A stretch of DNA of 64,000 nt from Echinicola shivajiensis (lineage in GTDB: Bacteria; Bacteroidota; Bacteroidia; Cytophagales; Cyclobacteriaceae), in assembly GCF_018642165.1 (NCBI RefSeq), contig NZ_JAHHZM010000003.1, forward strand, positions 124,001-188,000. Reading direction: 5' to 3'. How positions within the stretch are numbered: the first letter of the stretch is position 1; every line of letters begins with the position of its first letter. The notes beneath the pieces were generated by a model. The model had not been told where the DNA came from, ran no database searches, and was given only the letters and a program-made list of their open reading frames with translations. The position numbers and the translations under genes were made by a program. Shown in pieces: positions 25,177-34,331 of this stretch.

Positions 25177-28100
25177 TTAAGTGCTTAGTTTTTTATCTGA
25201 TGGAATTTCAGATGGTAAATATCCATATTGTTCTTTGAACAGTTTCCTGAAATATTTGGGATTACTAAAACCTATTTCATATGCTGCTTGGGCAACGCCA
25301 AGGTTTTCCTCTTTGATCAAATAGGCTGCTCGCTTGATCTTGACACTGCGTACATATTGATTGATGTTTTTACCTGTCAAAGCCTTTAATTTACGGAAGA
25401 GAGAGGTTCGGCTCATTCCCATCAATTGGGAAAGCGTATCCACGTCAGTTTGCTGTTCAGCAAGCTGTTCCAAAATATGATTTTCCAAGTTCTGAAGGAA
25501 TGCCTTCTCTTTTGAAATAGCTGTTTTCTGCCCCTCATTTAGCTTATGATCATCGGCTAGTTCTCCTAGATAATAGTCTCTCAATCTGATTTTTGCTTCA
25601 AGCAGATTTTTTATTCTCGATTGAAGAATTTGACCATTAAATGGTTTGGTAAGGTAGTCATCTGCTCCCTCGCCAAATCCACTGGTAATGCTTTCTACAT
25701 TGTCTTTCGCAGAAAGTAAAATTATGGGAATATGGGTTGTGGCCTTTTTGCTTTTTAGCTCTCCACATAGATCGATTCCGTTTTTGACAGGCATCATAAT
25801 ATCGGAAATAATGATATCAGGAACATACTGGAGGGCCTTCTCTAATCCTTCTTGTCCATCTCCCGCATGGATAAGGTCATAGCGTTCACCAAGCAATTGA
25901 TCTAAATAGGATAATATCTGAGGATTGTCATCTATTAGGAGCACTACTTGTTTTTCTTCTTTAAGATCCAAGGTCGATTTGGGAATGGGCAGTACTTGAT
26001 TGTCCAGCTGAGGAGACCAAATGGTTGTGTTAGAAAGTTGGCTGTTTTCAATAATCTCTGTATCAGATTCCAATTTTTGTAAGGGCAAGGTCACTGAAAA
26101 AGTGCAGCCCTTTCCTGGCTTGCTGTCGAGAGAGATATGTCCTTGATGTTCTTCTACCAATCGCTTGGTAAGTGCTAGCCCGATACCTGTTCCTTGTGAA
26201 GTATTGGTGGAGCCGCTTTGGTAATACCAGTTGAAGATCCGGGTTTGATTTTCTATGGGGATGCCGGGGCCATTATCGCTGACCTTGATTTTATATTGTT
26301 CAGTATTTGTTTGAAGGCTGATGCTTACCTTATCCCCAGGACGACAGTATTTCAGGGCATTGGAAAGCAAGTTGTTTACGATGATATGTAACTTTTCTAA
26401 GTCAATAGCAGTTACAAAATCTTCATTCGGAAACTTTGACTCCAAAGTTATTTTTCTATGTTGCGCAAGTGGTTGGTATTCTTCCACCCATTGCTGTATA
26501 GGACTTAGGATATAATGATTTTTTAATTGCAGTTGATTGATGTCCAGTTCTGACTTTCTAAATTCCAATAACTTATTGATCATCTCCAATAGATACTGGG
26601 CATTTTTCTGGACAAGTAACAAACCCTTTTTTTGTGGGGCATTCTTGGTTTCCAGGAGCATGTCTTCGATAGGGGCCATGATCAAGGTCAGTGGTGTTTT
26701 GAGTTCATGTGAGAAGCCAGTAAAAAAGCGTGCACGTTCTTCATTGAGCTCGTGTTCCAAGGTCCGCTGTTTCTTCTCAAAAAGCAGGGAGTTTTTTAAT
26801 TTCAATCGATCGGCATAATATTTCATTCCTCCTGTAATCAGTCCTACCAATACGATGAGGTATATCAAATAGGCCGGCCAGGTTTTCCAAAAGGGAGGAG
26901 CAATAATTATTGCTATTTGATTTTCTGCAAAGTGACTGGAATTGCTATGGGCACGGACTTTCAAAACATAATCTCCTGGAGGAATATTACTCAGGTTAGC
27001 CGTGCCGATATGACTGGTTTCTATCCATTGGTCATGAAAAGGTACTAGTTTATAAGCATAACTGATATTATTTCCATTGGGGTATTTTAGGGCCACAAAA
27101 TCTAAGGAGACCAAGGATTGGTCATGGTCAAGTTTTAGTTGCTGTAAATAGGGGATATTTTGCGATATGCTAAGTTCTTCTTCCTTATTGCCAATATTTA
27201 CTTCCTTGTTCATCAGCCGTAACCCAGTGAAGATTAAAGGGTATTTATTGGTTTGTTGTTTTAGTGCGCTTGGAGAGAACACGTTGATGCCCTTGTTTCC
27301 TCCAAAATAGATCGATCCAGCATTACTGGTTAAGGCAGCTCCTATGTTAAATTCACTTTGTTGGATATTATTGAAAGCGTTTAGGTTACCTACTTCATTG
27401 GTGTTTGGGTCAAAAAAGCTGATTCCCCTAAAAGTTCCTAACCAAATTTTACCGTCGTGACCTTTGGTGATGCTGTTGATGGTATTATTGCTTAACCCTT
27501 GGTTCTCTGTAAATACGGCCACGGTTTTGTTGCTAGGATTTAAACGAATCAGGCCTTCATAGCGGCTGCCTGCCAGTATATCACCATTTTGTAATCGTTC
27601 TATGCTAAAGATAATATTACTCGGAAACCCATATACGGTAGATTCATCGAATTGTTCTTGCTCTCCTGTAAGGTAGTTATATCGAATGATCCCATTACTA
27701 AAAGTCGCCAGCCAAAGATTCCCTAGATCATCTTCTGTGATATCACGGATATCGATTTTTCCAAGCTGTTTCACATAGTCAAAATCGTCAATAGGAGGAT
27801 GGTAGCGATAAAGTCCGCCACGGTTGGTGCCAACCCAAATTTGCCCCTTTTGTCCCTCGAAGATAATCCGTACATCATTGCCCTTTTCTTGTCCGCCCTG
27901 CAAATATTTTTTGAACTCCCCTTTGGGATCAACCAATCTATTAAGACCTCCTTGGTAGGTTCCTGCCCAAACTCTTCCTTGGCTATCTTCCAGAATGGAA
28001 AGGCTTTTTGCTATATTTGGCTGATGCTCATAATGGGTGATTTGGCCTGTTTGGGGAATATAATGATCTAGTCCACCGCCATCTGTTCCTATCCAGATGC

Positions 28101-29250
28101 CATTGTCTTTTCCGGATGCTAGGGAACCAATTCTGTTATGAGAGATCGTTTCACTTACTGATAAATTGCGTTGGATCAGTTGGATAGGATCGCCATTTGG
28201 GTTGACTACATTTACTCCTGTACTGGTGCCGATCCACATATTGCCATCTCTGGCGAGTTTCAGTGAAGCGACCGTCCTATTATAAACACTCGCGCCATCA
28301 TTTCTAGGAAGAAACCATTGAATGGCCAGTTGATTTTTATTCAATAATTTATTTGGATCAATGATGTTCAGACCGCCATTTCGAGTACCTATCCACATTT
28401 GTCCTTTTTCGTCTTTTTCAAAACAAAGGACGTTTTCATCAGAAAGACCATCTTTGGGGGAGGAGGCTGCTTGCACGTTGACGGTATCGCCTTTATTGGT
28501 AATAACTTGAATTCCTTTGTTTCCACCAATCCATAGATTTCCCAAATCATCTGTGAAAAGACTGTTGATAGTAGAAGCAATTTGACTTGAATTAAGCCGA
28601 TAAAGGGTCTTTGTTTTATAGTTTATCTTATTCAGACCTTTGTCAAATGTACCCACCCATAAAATGGAATCGCCCTGAAAGGCCAAAGCGTTTACCTGGT
28701 TGGAGGAAAGAGACTGCTTGTCTTCAGCTTGATGCGAAAAAGAGTAGCGTACCTTTTCTTCGTCAATGATCTGCAAACCTCCCCGATAGATTCCAAGGGC
28801 TGTATGTCCATCAGGTGTATTGATAGTGCAATTAACGTTGTCCTCAATAAGTCCAAAACTTTTCCCTTTCAATTCAAAAAGATCAGTTTTGGGGTCATAT
28901 ATGTTGAGTCCAGCCCCTGTAGAAAGTAACAGTTGATTAGCTCCGTTCAGCTGGATTTGCTGAATATAATTATTTGCGGGTCCTTTATTGGGGATGCTAT
29001 TCCGTTTGCGGTATACAGTGAATTTTTGGCCGTCATATCGATTCAATCCTTCCAAGGTGGCAATCCAAATAAAGCCCAGGGAATCCTGTTCTATACTATT
29101 AATATAATTATGGGAGAGTCCAGACTCCACATCCAAGAGGTAAAAAGTGAGTTTGCTTTGATTCTCAAAAATAGATCTTTTTTGGGCTTCTTGGGCAAAA
29201 CTGGCAGTAATCAAACTGATGGTAAATAGGGCTATTAGGGAAATCTTCAT
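25177..29250 (-). CDS. hybrid two-component system sensor/regulator (HTCS) of PUL 1
   Basis: A 1357-residue one-protein signalling system. ATG at 29250 begins a proper signal peptide (MKISLIALFTISL...); an upstream in-frame start would add 20 residues that do not fit. Order: two seven-bladed periplasmic beta-propellers (about 30-700, many LWIGT-type blade repeats), a Y_Y_Y domain (about 710-790), a membrane helix (about 800-820), HisKA with the phospho-acceptor His in FSHELKTPLT, HATPase with GIGLALTKRL, a receiver with the Asp in IIISDIMMP, and an AraC-type DNA-binding domain (MSRTSLFRKLKALTG and FSNPKYFRKLFK). HTCS proteins bind a breakdown oligosaccharide in the periplasm and switch on the adjacent PUL. 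It is divergent from susC/susD, with convergent GH30 on its other side. Confidence 0.95.
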   Translation of the reverse strand: MKISLIALFTISLITASFAQEAQKRSIFENQSKLTFYLLDVESGLSHNYINSIEQDSLGFIWIATLEGLNRYDGQKFTVYRKRNSIPNKGPANNYIQQIQLNGANQLLLSTGAGLNIYDPKTDLFELKGKSFGLIEDNVNCTINTPDGHTALGIYRGGLQIIDEEKVRYSFSHQAEDKQSLSSNQVNALAFQGDSILWVGTFDKGLNKINYKTKTLYRLNSSQIASTINSLFTDDLGNLWIGGNKGIQVITNKGDTVNVQAASSPKDGLSDENVLCFEKDEKGQMWIGTRNGGLNIIDPNKLLNKNQLAIQWFLPRNDGASVYNRTVASLKLARDGNMWIGTSTGVNVVNPNGDPIQLIQRNLSVSETISHNRIGSLASGKDNGIWIGTDGGGLDHYIPQTGQITHYEHQPNIAKSLSILEDSQGRVWAGTYQGGLNRLVDPKGEFKKYLQGGQEKGNDVRIIFEGQKGQIWVGTNRGGLYRYHPPIDDFDYVKQLGKIDIRDITEDDLGNLWLATFSNGIIRYNYLTGEQEQFDESTVYGFPSNIIFSIERLQNGDILAGSRYEGLIRLNPSNKTVAVFTENQGLSNNTINSITKGHDGKIWLGTFRGISFFDPNTNEVGNLNAFNNIQQSEFNIGAALTSNAGSIYFGGNKGINVFSPSALKQQTNKYPLIFTGLRLMNKEVNIGNKEEELSISQNIPYLQQLKLDHDQSLVSLDFVALKYPNGNNISYAYKLVPFHDQWIETSHIGTANLSNIPPGDYVLKVRAHSNSSHFAENQIAIIIAPPFWKTWPAYLIYLIVLVGLITGGMKYYADRLKLKNSLLFEKKQRTLEHELNEERARFFTGFSHELKTPLTLIMAPIEDMLLETKNAPQKKGLLLVQKNAQYLLEMINKLLEFRKSELDINQLQLKNHYILSPIQQWVEEYQPLAQHRKITLESKFPNEDFVTAIDLEKLHIIVNNLLSNALKYCRPGDKVSISLQTNTEQYKIKVSDNGPGIPIENQTRIFNWYYQSGSTNTSQGTGIGLALTKRLVEEHQGHISLDSKPGKGCTFSVTLPLQKLESDTEIIENSQLSNTTIWSPQLDNQVLPIPKSTLDLKEEKQVVLLIDDNPQILSYLDQLLGERYDLIHAGDGQEGLEKALQYVPDIIISDIMMPVKNGIDLCGELKSKKATTHIPIILLSAKDNVESITSGFGEGADDYLTKPFNGQILQSRIKNLLEAKIRLRDYYLGELADDHKLNEGQKTAISKEKAFLQNLENHILEQLAEQQTDVDTLSQLMGMSRTSLFRKLKALTGKNINQYVRSVKIKRAAYLIKEENLGVAQAAYEIGFSNPKYFRKLFKEQYGYLPSEIPSDKKLST

Positions 29251-29461
29251 CTGTGTACAATCACGACATTTGAACTCAAAAATGCCAATAAAATCGAAAA
29301 TAAACATCATTTGGCCATTTTGTACCCCTTAGTTTGCTGATTTATATCCCCTCTCATTCTAGCACAATTCCGAAAATTGCTTAAGTATTCGATGCAATAG
29401 GGAAAGCCTGTTGGGCATCGAAACTTAAATCAGGAATTATTAACAATTAACCTAAACGAAC
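29251..29461. promoter_or_regulatory. divergent region between HTCS and susC with a long dyad
   Basis: A 211-bp gap. A possible Bacteroidota -7 element TTAGTTTG (29329-29336) reads toward susC with one mismatch to TANNTTTG and no clear -33 box. A 14-bp inverted repeat with one bulged base (29381-29395 and 29415-29428) follows. The last bases before the start (TTAACAATTAACC) are the A/T-rich leader usual in the phylum. Confidence 0.45.
29381..29428 (+). promoter_or_regulatory. 14-bp inverted repeat in the susC leader, hairpin or regulator site
   Basis: The left arm 29381-29395 (TTAAGTATTCGATGC) pairs with the right arm 29415-29428 (GCATCGAAACTTAA), with one unpaired A at 29387 and a 19-nt loop. 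It ends 33 bp before the susC start codon. It could be the HTCS operator or an RNA hairpin in the leader. Confidence 0.55.
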
Positions 29462-32400
29462 ATGCCAACAAAATTACAAGCCAGATTATGGCTGTTTTGC
29501 ATGTCATTAGTTTTTCTAATGCTGTGCACAGTGCCTAATGTTTTTGGTCAGCAACAAGTAAATGGCCAAGTTTTCGATGAAAATGGAGTTGGACTCCCAG
29601 GTGCGTCAGTACTTGTACTGGGAACTTCCAATGGAACCGTCACCGATTTGGACGGTAATTTTAAATTAGTTATTTCATCAGAAAATCCAGTATTAAAAGT
29701 ATCCTTTATCGGATATGATTCTCAGGAAATTACTTTGGATGGAAGAAGTACCATTGAAGTAAACCTTCAGCCAGACATGCAATCACTCAATGAAGTAGTG
29801 GTAGTGGGGTATGGTGAGCAGAAGAAAGCTACCTTGACAGGTTCTGTATCCCAAGTGGAAGGCAAGGATTTGCAGAACAGTCCCCAGCCAAATGTCTCCA
29901 ATTCATTGGCAGGTAGATTTTCAGGAATTATTGCTAATAACCGGGGTGGAGAGCCAGGATATGATGGGTCCAGCTTTAATATCCGTGGTTTGGCTACTAC
30001 AGGCAATAATGATGTATTGGTAGTGATCGATGGTGTTCCAGGACAGATAGGAGGATTGGAGCGTTTGAACCCAAATGATATAGAGAGTGTGTCAGTATTG
30101 AAAGATGCCTCTGCTGCGATTTATGGATCCAGAGCTGCCAATGGAGTGATCTTGGTAACTACTAAAAGAGGCCAAGAAGGCAAACCTGTTATTTCCTATA
30201 GCTTTAACCAAGGCTTTTCATCTCCAACAAGGCTCCCAAAGATGGCGGATGCCGTGACTTATGGACAGATTAGGAATGAAATTGCCTATTATAATAACCC
30301 AGATGGGGGACTCAACCAAATTTATTCCGAGGAGGAATTGGGACTTTTTGGCAATGGCTCAGACCCATTGAACTATCCAAATACTGATTGGGCAGCAGCG
30401 GCGCTTAACAATGTAGCATTACAAAACCAGCATAATTTAAGTGTTCGTGGCGGATCTGAATCCGTGAATTATTTTGTGTCATTGGGAAAAACCGGCCAGG
30501 ATGGTTTATATAAAGATGGTGCAACTCGATACGATCAATATAGCTTTAGGACCAACTTGGACGCAGACATTACAGACAGGCTTACGGTAGGTCTTTCTTT
30601 AGCGGGTAGAAAAGAAAATCGTCAATTCCCCACTTCAAGTGCTGGATCGATTTTTAGATCTATTTACCGAGCTTACCCTACTGTGTCTGCTGTTTATCCA
30701 AATGGATTGCCTTCCTCAGGTATAGAGAACAGTAATCCTGTGATGATGGCAACGGAAGCAGGTGGTTTAACGCAAAATCCGAAATATGTATTTAATGGGA
30801 TTTTAAGGGCTAGTTATGATTTGCCTTTCCTTGAGGGCCTATCTGTGGATGGCTTCTTTTCTGTGGATGAAAGCTCCAATAGAAACAGGACATTCAGTAC
30901 ACCTTATACGCTCTATAACTATGATGCAGGTTCTGATGCATACAATCCAGTAGTAGTGGGAGGAGGTCCTGATCAACAGGCAACCCTATCTGAAGAGCAT
31001 TATACCCAATCCATGATGGTATCCAATATCAAGCTGAACTTCAAACACTATTTTGGGGATCACTTTGTGGATGCATTTGTGGGCTATGAGCAAAGTGAAA
31101 ACAGAACACATACCATGGGGGCTTCTAGGTTGCACTTCCCAACAACAGAAACACCAGAACTGTCTCAAGGAGGTGCTGCAGCGTCTGATTATGATAACTG
31201 GGGTAGCAGCTATAACTATACCCGTAAAAGTTATATTGGCCGTTTAGCTTATAATTTTCAGGAAAAGTACCTTGCAGAAGTACAAATGAGGGTAGATGGT
31301 TCGTCTAATTTTCCTTCTGGTGAACGATATGGTTTTTTCCCTTCTGTGTCTGCAGGTTACCGGATTTCAGAAGAAAACTGGTTCCGTAATAATGTAGGTT
31401 TCTTTGATGACCTTAAAATCAGGGCATCCTATGGTAAGCTAGGGAATGATAATGTGGGACAATTCCAATATTATGATAACTACTCCTTCAACAATCGTTA
31501 TGTGATCGGTGATGAAGTGGTAACAGGAATTGATTTAACAAGATTGGGAAATCCTAATATTACTTGGGAGGTCGCTACTAAGACAGATATTGGATTCAAT
31601 GCAGTTTGGTTACAGAACTTTACCACTGAGTTTATTTATTTCCGACAAGATAGAAGTAAAATCTTGACTACCAGAAATGCTTCTATTCCAGGTACTTCAG
31701 GGATAGTAAATCCTTATGATGGAGAAACCTTAGTCCCTGCTGAAAACATAGGAGAGGTGAAAAGCCAAGGTATCGAAACCACTTTAGGTTATAACAACAA
31801 TAAAGGTGAATTTACCTATGGGGTGTCTGGAAACTTTACTTATGCCAAAAATGAATTGTTGTTCATCGATGAAGCAGCCGGAGTATTGGATTACCAGCGC
31901 CAGACAGGTCGTCCTATGAATACTTATTTATTATACAATGCCATTGGTATTTTTAGAAGCCAAGAGGATCTGGACAACTATCCTCATGTGCCTGGCGCAC
32001 AACTTGGGGACTTGATCTATGAAGATTTCGATGGTGATGGGGAAATTACTGCAGATGATATGACCCGTTCTAAATACGGGAATATTCCTCAAATTACTTT
32101 TGGTATGACCTTGCATGCGGAGTATAAGAATTTTGATTTCTCTGCAGTGATCTCAGGACAAAGTCAGGTTAACCAGTATGTACTGCCAGAGTCAGGTACT
32201 GTAGGTAATTTCTATAGCAGCTGGGCAGATAACCGTTGGAGCCCAAACAATACAGAAGGGAGCTTTCCAAGAGTAAGTGAAAGGGCTTCTTCTGCTGTAA
32301 GTGGAGGACTTTACCGAAATAATTTCTGGTTGAATGATGCCACTTTCGCCAGATTGAAAAACATTCAGATCGGCTATAATCTTCCTCAAAGTTTCTTGGA

Positions 32401-32557
32401 TAAGTATTCTATTGGTAGCCTAAGGGTGTATGCCAATGCATTTAACTTATTAACTGTTACAGGTGTAAAAGATTATGATCCAGAAGGATCCAGCGAAAGT
32501 GGACAATTCTACCCGCAACAAAAGATCATTAACCTGGGTGTAAATATTCAATTTTAA
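29462..32557 (+). CDS. SusC/RagA-type TonB-dependent outer membrane transporter (PUL 1)
   Basis: A 1031-residue transporter. It has a signal peptide (about 1-30, ending NVFGQ), a carboxypeptidase-D regulatory-like domain (about 32-115) with VNGQVFDENGVGLPGASV, and a TonB-box region with LNEVVVVGYGEQKK. The plug domain (about 125-235) has SVLKDASAAIYGSRAANGVI, and a 22-strand barrel extends to the C-terminal NLGVNIQF. The final Phe is the usual barrel-assembly signal. It lacks the STN domain found in the second SusC, in line with control by an HTCS rather than by a sigma/anti-sigma pair. It imports oligosaccharides captured by the SusD encoded 11 bp downstream. Confidence 0.95.
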   Translation: MPTKLQARLWLFCMSLVFLMLCTVPNVFGQQQVNGQVFDENGVGLPGASVLVLGTSNGTVTDLDGNFKLVISSENPVLKVSFIGYDSQEITLDGRSTIEVNLQPDMQSLNEVVVVGYGEQKKATLTGSVSQVEGKDLQNSPQPNVSNSLAGRFSGIIANNRGGEPGYDGSSFNIRGLATTGNNDVLVVIDGVPGQIGGLERLNPNDIESVSVLKDASAAIYGSRAANGVILVTTKRGQEGKPVISYSFNQGFSSPTRLPKMADAVTYGQIRNEIAYYNNPDGGLNQIYSEEELGLFGNGSDPLNYPNTDWAAAALNNVALQNQHNLSVRGGSESVNYFVSLGKTGQDGLYKDGATRYDQYSFRTNLDADITDRLTVGLSLAGRKENRQFPTSSAGSIFRSIYRAYPTVSAVYPNGLPSSGIENSNPVMMATEAGGLTQNPKYVFNGILRASYDLPFLEGLSVDGFFSVDESSNRNRTFSTPYTLYNYDAGSDAYNPVVVGGGPDQQATLSEEHYTQSMMVSNIKLNFKHYFGDHFVDAFVGYEQSENRTHTMGASRLHFPTTETPELSQGGAAASDYDNWGSSYNYTRKSYIGRLAYNFQEKYLAEVQMRVDGSSNFPSGERYGFFPSVSAGYRISEENWFRNNVGFFDDLKIRASYGKLGNDNVGQFQYYDNYSFNNRYVIGDEVVTGIDLTRLGNPNITWEVATKTDIGFNAVWLQNFTTEFIYFRQDRSKILTTRNASIPGTSGIVNPYDGETLVPAENIGEVKSQGIETTLGYNNNKGEFTYGVSGNFTYAKNELLFIDEAAGVLDYQRQTGRPMNTYLLYNAIGIFRSQEDLDNYPHVPGAQLGDLIYEDFDGDGEITADDMTRSKYGNIPQITFGMTLHAEYKNFDFSAVISGQSQVNQYVLPESGTVGNFYSSWADNRWSPNNTEGSFPRVSERASSAVSGGLYRNNFWLNDATFARLKNIQIGYNLPQSFLDKYSIGSLRVYANAFNLLTVTGVKDYDPEGSSESGQFYPQQKIINLGVNIQF

Positions 32558-32568
32558 TTCCGATCGAC

Positions 32569-34269
32569 ATGAAAAGTAACTATATCATCAAACCATTTAT
32601 GGTCATTGCACTGATCGGTTCATTACTGGTCGGTTGTAAAGAAGATTTTCTGGACATTGTTCCTACAGACAGGGTCTCCGACGCTTCTATTCTTTCCGAT
32701 TCTACTTTATTTGAAGCCTATGTCATTAATCGTTATTTGGGCACTAGGTTGACCAATAAAGAAGGAGATGCCTATCAGCCAGGATTTGGTCGTGGCTTTG
32801 AATATGCACTTTGGAGTTCATTGACTGACGAGTCCATTTATAATAATGACGATAATACCTGGTTTATTCAGCAAGGGCAGCTCTCTCCTGAAAACACGGG
32901 GATTGCTGGTACATTTTGGGGACGTTCTTATCGCAGCATTAGGGAATGTAACTATGCATTGAGCAATATCGGTGAATTGGATATGAGCCAAACGGGTAAA
33001 GATCGATTGATTGCAGAATTGAAGTTTATCCGTGCTTTCAGATACCATGACCTTATCCGTAACTACGGAGATGTAGTGATGATGGGTGATCGCGTTCCCG
33101 AATTAGGGGAAGATTTTACCGACCCATCTTTTTATGACAGGGTGGAAAAACAAGCGGCGATTGATTATGTAGTGGCAGAACTGGACGCTGCAGCAGCAGG
33201 TTTGCCATTAGTAAATGATGGAACTTGGCAAGAAGGAAGGGCCACTAGAGGAGCTGCTTTGGCCTTGAAGGCGAGGTTGCTATTGTATGCTGCCAGCCCA
33301 TTGTATACTGATGGAAGTAATGATATCCAAAAGTGGCAGGCGGCTGCAAATGCGGCAAAAGCAGTGATGGATTTGCAGCAGTATAGCTTATACCAAGGAG
33401 GGTACAGTCAGCTATTCCTTACTCCAAATAGTAATGAAGAAATCATTTTTGCCCGTTATTATAATATCAATGCACGTCATACGGCACTTGAAATCGCCAA
33501 TGGTCCAAATGGCTATGATGGCTGGGGTGGTAATGTGCCTTTGCAGAACTTGGTGGATGATTATGAGATGATGGATGGCACCTCTTTTAGTTGGGACAAT
33601 GAAGCGCAAGCGAGTGCTCCTTATGAAAATAGAGACCCTAGGTTTTATGAAACCATCTTATTCAATGGTGCAGATTATCGCGATCGACAAGTGGAAACCT
33701 TCCTTCCTGGAGGAAGAGATAGTCAGGATGGACCTTCCAACTGGAATACCACGAAGAGTGGGTACTATTTGAGGAAATTTATCAATGAGGAATTGCCAAT
33801 TAGAAATCCTTGGGAAGTGGCAGGGACACAAAACTGGATTTATTTCCGCTATGCTGAAATGCTATTGAATTATGCTGAAGCACAAAATGAAGCAGTGGGG
33901 CCAGATGCCAGTGTTTATGATGCTGTCAATGCCATCAGGAGCCGTTCAGGTGTAGAAATGCCAGCATTGCCAGTTGGTCTGAGCCAAGATGAAATGAGGG
34001 AAAGGATTCGTCATGAGCGAAGAATTGAGTTGGCTTTTGAAGAGCACCGATTTTATGATGTGAGAAGATGGATGATCGCTGATGAAGAAGAGAATGAGCC
34101 TGCTTATGGTATAAATATCACCAAAGCAGCGGATGGTACACTTACCTATGAGCGTAAGATAGCCTTGGAAGGCAAAAGCTTTATGGATAGACATTATTGG
34201 TTGCCAATCCCTCGATCAGAGATACTGGCTTCTGATAACCAGCTAGATCAAAACCCTGGCTATAATTAA
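32569..34269 (+). CDS. SusD/RagB-type nutrient-binding outer membrane lipoprotein (PUL 1)
   Basis: A 566-residue lipoprotein. The signal peptide ends at a lipobox LVGC (Cys at about residue 23), followed by KEDFLD, an acidic stretch compatible with surface export. The N-terminal part contains TPR-like helices (around 90-270: IRECNYALSNI, FIRAFRYHDLIRNYGDV). The C-terminal SusD signature has RHERRIELAFEEHRFYDVRRW followed by PIPRSEI and QNPGYN at the end; the longest motif spans about 482-502. It forms the lid on the SusC encoded immediately upstream. The glycan-binding residues are not predictable from sequence. Confidence 0.95.
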   Translation: MKSNYIIKPFMVIALIGSLLVGCKEDFLDIVPTDRVSDASILSDSTLFEAYVINRYLGTRLTNKEGDAYQPGFGRGFEYALWSSLTDESIYNNDDNTWFIQQGQLSPENTGIAGTFWGRSYRSIRECNYALSNIGELDMSQTGKDRLIAELKFIRAFRYHDLIRNYGDVVMMGDRVPELGEDFTDPSFYDRVEKQAAIDYVVAELDAAAAGLPLVNDGTWQEGRATRGAALALKARLLLYAASPLYTDGSNDIQKWQAAANAAKAVMDLQQYSLYQGGYSQLFLTPNSNEEIIFARYYNINARHTALEIANGPNGYDGWGGNVPLQNLVDDYEMMDGTSFSWDNEAQASAPYENRDPRFYETILFNGADYRDRQVETFLPGGRDSQDGPSNWNTTKSGYYLRKFINEELPIRNPWEVAGTQNWIYFRYAEMLLNYAEAQNEAVGPDASVYDAVNAIRSRSGVEMPALPVGLSQDEMRERIRHERRIELAFEEHRFYDVRRWMIADEEENEPAYGINITKAADGTLTYERKIALEGKSFMDRHYWLPIPRSEILASDNQLDQNPGYN

Positions 34270-34278
34270 TTTATTAGG

Positions 34279-34307
34279 AAAGAGAAACCAATACGGTTTC
34301 TCTTTTT
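34279..34307 (+). terminator. hairpin terminator after susD (possibly partial read-through)
   Basis: AAAGAGAAACC (34279-34289), loop AATAC, and GGTTTCTCTTT (34295-34305) run into a T stretch. The next gene in the same direction starts only 25 bp later, so this may attenuate rather than end transcription. That would give more SusCD than enzymes. Confidence 0.85.
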
Positions 34308-34331
34308 CCTATTTTCATGGGAGAAGAATTT

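Noticed and set aside
29251-29310. An N-terminal extension of the HTCS starting at 29310
   Set aside because: It would put 20 residues, including charged and cysteine residues, ahead of a typical signal peptide that starts at 29250.
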